From positions 1-23,879 of the forward strand of contig JABANP010000664.1 in the NCBI GenBank assembly GCA_013115135.1: 23,879 bases of DNA, read 5' to 3'. Numbering within the stretch: the stretch's first letter is position 1; the number at the start of each line of letters is the position of its first letter. This stretch comes from Perkinsus olseni. Taxonomy: Eukaryota > Perkinsozoa > Perkinsida > Perkinsidae. Shown here piece by piece: positions 9,126-17,728 of this stretch. The position numbers and the translations under genes are program-made. The notes beneath the pieces were generated by a model, which saw only the letters and a program-made list of their open reading frames with translations, did not search any database and was not told the origin of the DNA.

Positions 9126-12100
9126 ATGGCCGCCACTACCGAGGCTGACGAGTCGACCGACGTCCTCTACGATCAGCGCTGGGGCACCGACCTGGTCGGG
9201 AATATGAACTCGCCCGAACTACAAGCCGAAGGGCCGCAGGAGTTCTCCCTTGTCACTCCCCGGCGTGTCACCACAGGACTCAGAAGATGAGAAGACAGCG
9301 GTGAGGGTTGATCTTTTCGTCAGCATCATGCTTGCTCGTTTCACGGCTAGAAGATACTACTTGTGTCACGGTCGCAGATCGTTTCCCCGTCCCCATCCAC
9401 CTCTACGGGATGCCCTACAGCATCTACTGAGAGCCATCACCAAACGACTGTCGCTGATGACGAAAGCACTGTCCCGTCCCCGGCAACGAACGGAGGGATG
9501 TGGGCCGCATGCCTCTTAGGTCAGCCGACAGGTTTGCCTACGGGTGGACGAGTCCTTCTCTGATGTGGCTCAGGTCTCATCGCCACCTTGCCGGCCTACA
9601 TGTGCGTATCCTACCGGGAGTGGTTCATTGATGAACTGCCTGCTGTTTTGAAGAATGGCATTGCTAACGGGGATAGACCGTGGACTGAGGTCGGCCTTTG
9701 CTCCGCTGGATTTATTAGAAGGGGCAGAGGAAGTGTTCCTTCTCGAATAGAGCATAGGTTTGTGTAATCCAGATAACACAATGCCATGGTATAGGAGAGC
9801 TCAAACTCAATCGATCATCGAAACTCAATGAACCATCCACAGTTGAATGAAAGACCACTTAAGCCTAGCAGCAGGCGATATCACGAGAAATTGCGTGACG
9901 AGCGACAACGGCGACGACCGGCGACGACCACAGTTTAAGCGATGTATTCCAGTTGCTTTACAGTAAAGCCTTTACTGCCTTACAAATTCTTTACCAAAAA
10001 AACAAACAACTTAGCCGGCCAAATAACCAAGCATAGCACCGTGATTCTGAGCCAGTAGGACCACGACTTTGCTGCAGGTATTCACCCATGACTTCTGGGG
10101 TAACTACCTCTTCGGGGATCCTCGAGCGACACACAAGTCCTTCCGCCCCGTCACCACCCTCCTCTACCGCCTGGTCATCACCCTCCTAGTGCCCACCTAC
10201 CCCACAGCCTTCGCCCTCCGCCTCCTCGGCTGTGCCATCCACAGCCTCACCACCATCTGTGTCGCTCTCCTCTCCCATCGAGTTGTCGGGCTTGTCCCTT
10301 TCTGGTCTGCTATGGTAGCGCTGCTATTCGCAGTCCACCCTGTCCACGTTGAGAACATCGTCTACGTCGTCGGCCAGGCCGACTCGCTGGCTTGCCTCCT
10401 AGGGTGCCTCGCCCTTCTATCGGTCACCTCCTCCCTTCCCTTCGCAGTCGTCTTGGCCGTTCTCTCGGCATTTGCGAAGGAGTCGGGCTTCACCTTCCTC
10501 CCTCTCATCATCGTCGTGCTGCTCTTGACCAACCATCCCCGCAAGTACACCCACTCCATCGTCGTCGCCCTAGCCACCTTGAGTCTGGTTGTCTTCCGAT
10601 GGCTACTAGTCGGCGGCAGTCCAGTGAACTTCGCCTACGCTGATGTCCCCTACCTCTACCTCCCTGACGCCCAAGTCCGTGGGTCATCGCTCATGCACCT
10701 ACACTTCATCTACGCCAAGTTGCTCTTGTTACCGTGGCACCAGTCGTGGGACTACTCCTACGATGCCATTCCGGCTGTGCGATCTCTGGACGACCATCGG
10801 CTCCTTGGTCCCCTCGCCATCTATGCGCTGCTCACTGCCTTGCTGGCTGTCTTCCTACGGGATCGCTGCCGGACGGGGCTTCTCGGACTCGGCATATTGG
10901 TCATAACGTTTGTCCCTGCAAGTAACGTATTGATAGTGGTTGGTACGGTGATCGGTGAGAGGCTGCTGTACATCCCCTCAGTGGGCGCCATGCTGCTTTT
11001 GGTTCGGGCGGGGTCCAGGTTCAGGCCGTGGGGCTTCCTCATCCTCGTCGCGCTCTCGATCATCTACTCGTACCTCTTCGTCGGTCGACTGAGGCTATGG
11101 CAGACCCGAGCCCAGCTGTACGAGGCCGACGCCCTGGCCTGGGGGAGGAGCTGCAAGACGCTACATCAGTAAGGACCATTCCGCCACGGTCTTGCGGACG
11201 GGTCTCTGGTGTTCAGGTATGGTACGGTACTCCACTCGAAAGGGGACCTCGAGGGAGCACGACAGATGTACGAGGCTAGCCTGGGCATCTTCGACGACAA
11301 TGCGGTGACAGACTACAGTATAGCCCAGATACACCTCCAGCGTGGCGAGGTAGGGCTCGCCAGGGGCCTGTCGTTGCTCATAGTCAATTCAAGCTGGAAA
11401 GGAGGATGGCGTCTTTCCTATCTTGTTACTGGAGTGCTAGCTATGCACGCATGCACAAGAGAATCAGCGCGTGATGAGCTAACATGACCCCACCTCTTCA
11501 GCTGTGGCAAGCCCATACACGGATGGTGAAGATCAGCAACGGCCATGGCATCGGGCTTCGATGATACATCTCGGTTTGCCTTCCTCGTGGACGCGGGGTA
11601 GGGCCTCTGTTCGTCCTGCTGTGTCCACCTAGCTCCAATCACAGATACACCCTTGCGGCCCTGGGTGACTGCTCAGCGGGGATGCCCCTTCTGAGAGAGG
11701 GGCTAGGCATAGTACGACATGTCCCCCACGCACTTAACGCCCTGGCCATCTGTTTGGTATGGCAAGATGGTAGATTCGACGAAGGAGTGCAGACCTTAAT
11801 GGAAGCCATACAGTACGCACCATTCGGACCTGAGTATTTTCCTTGAAGTTGAAAAGACCCTGCCTTCGGCCATTCTGGCAGCCGCAGCGTTTGAGGCTGA
11901 GGCTAGCCCATGGATTTATTCTCTGCGAGGTACGATACAAACCACCCGGTCCTGTGGTCGAACGCTGCAGCGCTGTCAGTCTGGCAAGGAGACTTAGGTG
12001 AGCCTATCGCCTCCCATAGACCGTTGTTGACCGGCGTGGGGACCGGTCCGGGCGTGCGAGCTGTGAGTAAATCCTAAGCGATCAGGCAACGTCTCAGCTC

Positions 12101-12379
12101 GTCGGTTAGGTTACCAGCTGCCCGTGTAACCCTACGCAAGTCGCTGAGGGCCTTGCCCACCGTGTGATGTATTTATCATCCTCCTCAGACGGTGCCGTCT
12201 ATTCGATATCCCTCGCCGAGAGCTGCTTCTCTAAACGACTAGAACCAGGCGGCCACCACGAGAACAGCACCCACTATTCGGCCTTCCTACATAACTTGAA
12301 CCTCATCAGGGACTGGCAAGACGGAAAGATGCGTACAGAAGATCCGCGACTCGAGTATTTCTTCACACGAATAACGTGA
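9126..12379 (+). CDS. TMTC-type O-mannosyltransferase, transmembrane + TPR protein
   Basis: TMTC proteins are multi-pass ER enzymes that add O-linked mannose to secretory proteins and carry lumenal TPR repeats. Exons read: 9126-9264 (tentative first exon), 9574-9689, 10078-11168, 11217-11349, 11645-11833 (possibly from 11633), 11930-11997 and 12189-12379. Exon 2 has a membrane segment and FIDELPAVLKNGIANGD; WTE then splices in phase to VFTHDFWG. The large exon holds many membrane helices, the family blocks HPVHVENIVYVVGQAD and AFAKESGF, the DUF1736 region ending LLLPWHQSWDYSYDAIP, and GERLLYIPSVG. Later exons encode TPR-like helices (YGTVLHSKGDLEGAR; NALAICLVWQDGRFDEGV; LWSNAAALSVWQGDL). I could not find a phase-compatible join between 11349 and 11645, so an exon is missing from the model or the gene is damaged. 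The first exon is also uncertain. Family assignment is strong. Confidence 0.85.
9955..9969. repeat. Perfect palindrome with 1-nt centre in TMTC intron
   Basis: GCTTTAC-A-GTAAAGC has 7-bp arms and lies inside the 388-nt intron 9690-10077. A second overlapping stem, AGTAAA-GCC-TTTACT, follows at 9963-9977. Confidence 0.8.
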
Positions 12380-13288
12380 TAGCATACGACAGCAAACCGG
12401 CTTGAGTGCGCATCAATTGGGCCGCAATGAGTCGCTGCATCGTCGGGCCCACTTCAATCTGATGGCCTAGGTTTCCCACTGGCGCAGTGAAGATTTCTCT
12501 GAATGCGCAGCTTCAGTTCGAGCGAACCAGGCAACTTGCTCGAAGAGAGTCTTTCCTAGAGCAGGGCAAGCACTAGATCATTATCATCGTTATCGGTCCT
12601 CGCCTCGACTGTGCACGGTCCGGCGTGACACGGAGGGTAACGTGAAGGTGGGAGAGTCGTTAAACCCTTTAACTTGTGCGAGCTTAGCTTAAGCTCATCA
12701 GTAGAGCCGCCAGGGTTCGGCGCGCCAATGTATATCCAGACACGTGAAGTTGGTCGATCTCTGCGAGTAAGCTATTCTCATAGTTGCCCCTATTCATATA
12801 TCGCTTTTCCTGGCCTATCTTGTTCGCCAATCGTGGACTGGTCTTAACTACGATAGTTAAACTATCGTTAAGGCTCCTAAGAAATTCACCTATCAGAAAG
12901 CATGAACTTCATGCGTGCTACCATCCGGGCTAGCTCTCCCTATAGCTGCGCGCCCTTACGGATCATGAGTCACCATTGCCTTCAACATTATGAATGGCCG
13001 TATCTCTCCAGCTGAGGGTCTATAAGCCTCTATCGAGAATCATATCTTCAATCCGACAACTGTGGTCAGCCACCAAAGCCGTGGCACATGGGCAGTTCAA
13101 CCGTCGGAATCGTAGGAGCTTTTCGGACACTCGTGCTTCACTTCGCTCCGCCATGTGCACGCGTGCTAGCACGTTTTACTGTGCTGTCACTGGTGCTGCG
13201 ATGAGTGGTTCCCTGCCCGATTCTCGTTTGAGTGGCTCTGTACTGGAGCCTTCGGCTAAAGCCACCTCTCAGAGCGGATCCTCTGGAA
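12380..13288. other. Intergenic with two hairpins
   Basis: No gene is supported between TMTC and the WD40-like gene. Two perfect hairpins stand out: GAGCTTA-GCT-TAAGCTC (12680-12696) and ACGATAGTT-A-AACTATCGT (12850-12868). An ATG at 13201 opens a short frame (SGSLPDSRLSGS...) just before the next gene. It could be an alternative 5' exon, but I cannot join it in phase. Confidence 0.4.
12850..12868. repeat. Perfect palindrome, 9-bp arms, 1-nt centre
   Basis: ACGATAGTT-A-AACTATCGT. A CTTAAC/GTTAAG pair partly overlaps it from the outside (12843-12872). It lies in intergenic DNA. Confidence 0.9.
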
Positions 13289-16172
13289 ATGTCCCTGCCG
13301 ATCGTCGCATGTCGACCGCACACTCTCATTCCGATCAACGACGAGTCTGTTACCTACGTCCACATCAACCGGGACGAAGACCAGCCCTCTTCGGTGCCGT
13401 GCTCTTTCACGGTCACTGTAGCGTATGAGTCCGCTCTGGTACAACTTTTCAAGTACTACTCAGCCGACAACAAGGACGAAGGTCGACGCTATGTTATCAC
13501 GGAAGGCACTGACCTCCGAGTTCCTGTATCCGCTCGAGAACTACGGAGGTTGGGAGGGTCCTATCAGGCTACTATTGCCCTCAATCATCAGGGCCTGGTA
13601 TTCGCAGGCTATGAAGGGCTCGGGGCACGCGTCTTCAGTAGACGCGGTAAGGACACCAAATGGCGAGGCGTTACGGCTGCCAAAATTATGACCGACATTA
13701 TGGACGCTCAGTTTTGGACTCTACCGGACGGCAGAACACGGGTGCTGGCGACAGCAGCTCCGTGGAAAGGTGGCGCCGTTTCGGACGATACCAAGCGAGA
13801 AGGATGGTTCAAAGTCTACGAGTTGGAGCATCACCCCAAGTCCATAGCTGTTCGCACCATTCTCGAGGTGAAGTTCTCGGGCGAGACTCCGAATGCATTG
13901 GCTGGGGTCCCTTCGTGTAGTTCTGCTGTGCCGAGCGGCTGCACGTCACGTCAAGTGCTGGTCGGCGACACAGTGAGCGTCGCCCTCTCCCTATGCTCCT
14001 CTAACCCGGCCGTTTGCTTGTACGGTATTTCACACACTGACGATCACCAGTTGGTCAGCACCGCTTTGATAAGGGTGGATACGCCATCACCTATATCGTG
14101 CCTGTGCCTGTCTCCAGCCCTCCAACACTTGGCGGGCACCGGTGATGGCGGCTCTGTTCACGTGTGGAATCTAGGCCTGATAGAAGTTGCTGTGACTACC
14201 CCAAGCTGGCTCGATGCGCTGCAGGAGAAGGGTCTCGAGTGCGTGACGTGGCTGAGTTCGACGAAACTGGTGGTCGGCGGCGAAGGTGATTGGCTGGGCC
14301 TCTACGAGTTCACGCAATCTAATGCCTTGGACCTCGTCTGCCGCTTCAAACATTCCGGCTACTCGTCTGTTACCAGCGGGCTAGCCTATTGTCCTCCCTC
14401 TGATGACGTCTTAGCCAAGGACCCAACTGGACGCGAACACGCCGAGGAAGGTATGTGGATAGCCGATGGCAGCTTTGGATTGCTTCTATCGGGAGGCGAA
14501 GACTTCTACATCACTTCTCATGCACTGGGTTTGCGTCGGAGGTATGTATCTGATGAAACTGTCTATGTAGCTGAAGAGGAGCATCTCCTTGACTGGTCGA
14601 GGCCCCAGCGAAGCGTACTTCTCGGCCCGGGAAATCCAAGCCCCACCACCCCTGATTCGAGCGCTGGGGATCTCAGAACCCGGAGGAATGAGGTTAGCAA
14701 ACCGACATCGTCGGCCAACCTGCCCGGCAACCACAAGGGTAGCGTGGACCTATTGCATACCACCAACGACCGCCGTGTGAAGACGGAGGAGCTCTACTGC
14801 CAGCCTGCTGTAGTGAGAGCGACGGCAGTGCACGCCCCTCAGGCTTCCAGGAGCTCCTCACTCAGCGAGCTGTGCGAGACCATAGTGGCAGAGGTTGTTG
14901 CCTTTGATGATGAGGACGGTTCTGGCCGGACGGTGGACTCGGTGACCACTGGCGACTTGTTTCCACCTACGGATCACTGGCCAAACCGGAAAAGGCTCAG
15001 GAAGAGTCGCCGTAGCTCTGCTACCGGGCGAGGCTCGCCTCCGTCCTCATCTTCCCACGGTGACTCTAACGCTTACCCGATAATCGTACAAGAGAGCCCT
15101 GAAGCCGATAATCCGCGCTGTGCCACTGGTGATAGCCGCATGCCGAGGGACGGTGCTCGGGGTCTTTTTACTGATGAGAGCGGCGACGAGGGGAGGCGCA
15201 AGCGTAAACGCAGTGAGTCGTCAATTACGGGGCGCGTGAGGAGGAGGCGCAGGCTCAAGCGCGCTGCCGCGGTTGTGGAGATAAGCGACGATTCTTCTGA
15301 TGGCGGGCCAGAGCCGGGCTTCCCTTCCACGCGGGGCGCTTGCGGTCCCCAGTTGGGTCCTACTAGATTGACTAGAATACAAGTCGACTCCGATGTTGAA
15401 CCTCCGCGGCCATTTTCGGATCGTACGGGCCTCGCGGATGAGAGCAGTTCGAAGGCGAAAGATGCTGAGGTCACACTGAACGCGATCGAGCTACCTATGC
15501 TATCCGCTATGAGGTCGTTGGAGGACCAGGCTCTCAGGGATTGGTTGAAGACCAATCAAGAATTACTCGACGACGCCAGGAGATGGCGCAACGTTCATCC
15601 CAGCTTCAAAGTGCGGGAGTCGCTTTGGTAATCTCCTCCAGTTGTTATCGGGTGAGGTCAAGCGGCGTGGAACGAGGAGGGGTCAAGATTGGGGTCATTA
15701 CGCGGAACCAGAGCCTGTATCGTGGCATCAACCAGATCCTGCCTGTGAGGGCGGAGATGAGGTGACTGCAGCTGCGGGCGATGGTGGTCCACCCTCTCGG
15801 ATGAGCGAGGACACTGCTCGGCCACTTGATGGTGGCGCCGCTCATCAACGCCCTGCTAACGATGACTTCGTGTTGCACTCTTCCCCCAGTCAAATGAGAC
15901 GATCAGATGAAGCTTTGGTAATCATGGGCCTGGTATCGGTTATGCACTGTATGTGGGTGGTCGATTGATAAGCTTCGTACCATATCGATACTCCACGCCA
16001 CGGTTTCTGCATTCAGGTTGGCGTTCCTACTGCCTTGTCGGAGCAATTTCCCGAGCCCTCAACCCAATGGCGAGGACAAAGCGCAAGCCCAGCCGCTGGC
16101 CGGCACGCCCCCTCCGATACCGTCCGAATATCTTTGGTACTCCGCGGAACAAGCGCTCGGTTGGAGCGATGA
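13289..16172 (+). CDS. WD40-like nuclear protein with basic, SIM-like tail
   Basis: ATG 13289 was taken over an in-frame GTG at 13232. Exons are 13289-15627, 15677-15917 and 16017-16172, total 911 residues, with introns of 49 and 99 nt. The first exon is sure; the last two rest on phase and splice sites and are less so. Residues 1 to about 440 look like a beta-propeller. The clearest WD repeat is near 267-295 (LAGTGDGGSVHVWNL). From about 450 the protein is low-complexity, with basic clusters KRLRKSRR, RRKRKR and RVRRRRRLKR typical of nuclear signals. Two stretches resemble SUMO-interacting motifs: PIIVQESPE (597-605) and VVEISDDSSD (662-671). A charged helix (about 745-775, around LEDQALRDWLKTNQELLDD) comes next. 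I cannot name the family; a chromatin- or SUMO-linked scaffold is inference. Confidence 0.72.
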
Positions 16173-16334
16173 GAGCAATCATGACCCTTCAGAGAATGCA
16201 GGAGAACAGGTGCGTACAGGGGGGCTAACCGTTAGCTGCTGACGTGAGAATGACTGAGTCACTCGCCATGTCGGTTTTACTATCGGTAGTTTTCGAGAAT
16301 AGAGTGGACGTGGTACTCGAGATCGCACTTATGG

Positions 16335-16368
16335 GGCATAATGAATGAATTCCGGAAATCATTATGCC
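16335..16368. repeat. 10-bp inverted repeat
   Basis: GGCATAATGA and TCATTATGCC pair perfectly around a 14-nt loop. This is the first member of the hairpin cluster. Confidence 0.85.
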
Positions 16369-16485
16369 ATAGTGTTGACCGCTTTTGCATTCTCACTTAT
16401 CGGTAATGGAAACAATGCTCAATGACTTCAACTAAGGTTTTATCGTCGGACTTTGATCATGAACCCAATGATTCCACGGTGCTCT

Positions 16486-16504
16486 CATGAAGAGATTCTT
16501 CATG
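16486..16504. repeat. Hairpin, 8 bp, 3-nt loop
   Basis: CATGAAGA-GAT-TCTTCATG, perfect. Confidence 0.85.
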
Positions 16505-16533
16505 GGAATTTTCGTCAGCTTTACAATTCTCAG

Positions 16534-16550
16534 CGCAGTTGGTAACTGCG
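16534..16550. repeat. Hairpin, 7 bp, 3-nt loop
   Basis: CGCAGTT-GGT-AACTGCG, perfect. Confidence 0.85.
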
Positions 16551-16571
16551 TTGTCTGATCTGCTGCGACGC

Positions 16572-16593
16572 TGACTCGTTCCGCAACGAGTCA
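16572..16593. repeat. Hairpin, 9 bp, 4-nt loop
   Basis: TGACTCGTT-CCGC-AACGAGTCA, perfect. Confidence 0.9.
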
Positions 16594-16605
16594 TCGGCCA
16601 AGAAA

Positions 16606-16678
16606 CGAGCCCCACACAGCGGAGTCCACAGAGGTTCACAGCGTGAACCTCTTGCGTGGACGCGTGAGTGTGGGCTCG
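16606..16678. repeat. 73-nt nested hairpin
   Basis: Three stems nest around one centre. The outer pair is CGAGCCCCACAC / GTGTGGGCTCG (16606-16617 / 16668-16678, one bulge), the middle pair is GTCCAC / GTGGAC, and the inner pair is GAGGTTCAC-AGC-GTGAACCTC (16631-16651, perfect). Together they make about 26 base pairs with small asymmetric internal loops. Confidence 0.85.
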
Positions 16679-16872
16679 AACCCATCGGCTCCACACTGCT
16701 TCAAAGAATGCATAAGGAGATTTATTTCGTTGGTCCATTCGGGCGAAAGCTTCTCTCCAATACGTTTTTCCGACGTCGTCTCCTGAACTCCTATACTGTT
16801 ATCCCACCTCGACGTTGTACGTAACGTGCACTCGCGAAGATTCGACCGATTCAGCCTATCTTGCCGGAGGAT

Positions 16873-16895
16873 GCATCGTGCCTTATGCACGATGC
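16873..16895. repeat. Hairpin, 9 bp, 5-nt loop
   Basis: GCATCGTGC-CTTAT-GCACGATGC, perfect. Confidence 0.9.
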
Positions 16896-17024
16896 TCTCA
16901 TTTGAAGTCCACACTCTCAATGAGCCACGCTAGTGCATAGTTTTCCACTGAGGTTTGCGCTGGATATGAGGGTACGGTTCATCCAACATGGCCGTGTACC
17001 ATCTCCGGCCCGCATCACACAGAC

Positions 17025-17051
17025 TTAACGCCGTAACAGTTACGGTGTAAG
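17025..17051. repeat. Hairpin with 1-nt centre
   Basis: CCGTAAC-A-GTTACGG (17031-17045) is perfect. It extends by a G-T and a C-G pair, and after two unpaired positions by CTTA/TAAG. Confidence 0.8.
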
Positions 17052-17153
17052 CGACGGCCGTGACGCTCATGCGATAGTATGAAGAAGTAGCGAAGATGAT
17101 CTTTGAGAGATCTGGACTGCATTTTCCGTGTATACCGCGCACATAGAGCAGTG

Positions 17154-17170
17154 CCACACTGACAGTGTGG
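17154..17170. repeat. Palindrome, 8-bp arms, 1-nt centre
   Basis: CCACACTG-A-CAGTGTGG, perfect. Confidence 0.9.
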
Positions 17171-17280
17171 TATATGCACACAGTTCACAAGTTAAAACCA
17201 TATTGATCAAAACTCTCCACTTGTTAAGGGCTTCTCACCGTTCTTGGCTTGGTGACGCCAAGTTGCCTCGAGTCCATCCG

Positions 17281-17339
17281 TGTTATGAACTATTAGCTCG
17301 ACGCTGATTGGACCTCGATCGAGCTCATAGTTCGCAACA
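17281..17339. repeat. Imperfect inverted repeat, 14 of 15 inner pairs
   Basis: GAACTATTAGCTCGA (17287-17301) pairs with TCGAGCTCATAGTTC (17319-17333) except at one position. TGTT/AACA continues the stem outside two unpaired positions. Confidence 0.8.
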
Positions 17340-17389
17340 CGTGTCACGGTAGTCCTTCAGTGGGGTGATGCTCCAAAACACTAATTTCG

Positions 17390-17440
17390 GCGGAGTTCCT
17401 CCGCGGCAGTTATGAGGCTCATAACTGGGCGGAGCCCGCC
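17390..17440. repeat. Three adjacent hairpins
   Basis: GCGGAG-TTC-CTCCGC (17390-17404), CAGTTATGAG-G-CTCATAACTG (17407-17427) and GGCGG-AGC-CCGCC (17428-17440) stand nearly back to back. The middle one is a perfect 10-bp palindrome with a single central base. GGCAG/CTGCC (17405-17409 / 17440-17444) offers an alternative outer pairing. Confidence 0.9.
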
Positions 17441-17728
17441 TGCCGTAGAACATGCATATTGGCTAGCGTCTCGTACCCCGCAGTTGTTTCCTGACTTCGC
17501 AGAGCACCTTGTATCTTGGACGAAAATTCACTCGACGTTGAATCATCGGCGTCTGAATGTTCATCGCTTTGCTCATTTACTAATAGTCCACTTAGTCGCT
17601 TATTCGCCAATTCATTCACCCTGAATCATTATTTCTTATCCACTCCTTCGCGGTAGAATTCGCATGCAACTTTGTCATCCTCGATGATTCGTATCGTCTA
17701 GGCCTGAAGTATCCTGCAACCCATAATC

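Larger units (their letters stand above)
16173..17728. other. Gene-free region with a cluster of short hairpins
   Basis: I find no supportable coding region. The 1.1 kb from 16335 to 17440 hold at least eleven short inverted repeats, mostly perfect, listed separately or in the findings. A minus-strand frame at 17619-17419 has an acidic Ser-rich stretch, but nothing supports it as a gene. Confidence 0.5.

Noticed and set aside
16660..16740. Possible minus-strand tRNA with GGGTTCGAGCCC T-arm
   Set aside because: No acceptor, D-arm or anticodon arm could be folded around it; it is explained by the nested hairpin.
17232..17252. ACCGTTCTTGGCT resembles part of a spliced-leader sequence of dinoflagellates and Perkinsus
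   Set aside because: The match needs a 5-base deletion, and no full leader, donor site or Sm-like downstream sequence is present.
16018..17728. CRISPR-like or tandem repeat array in the hairpin region
   Set aside because: The hairpins differ in sequence and spacing; no unit is repeated, and the window is eukaryotic.
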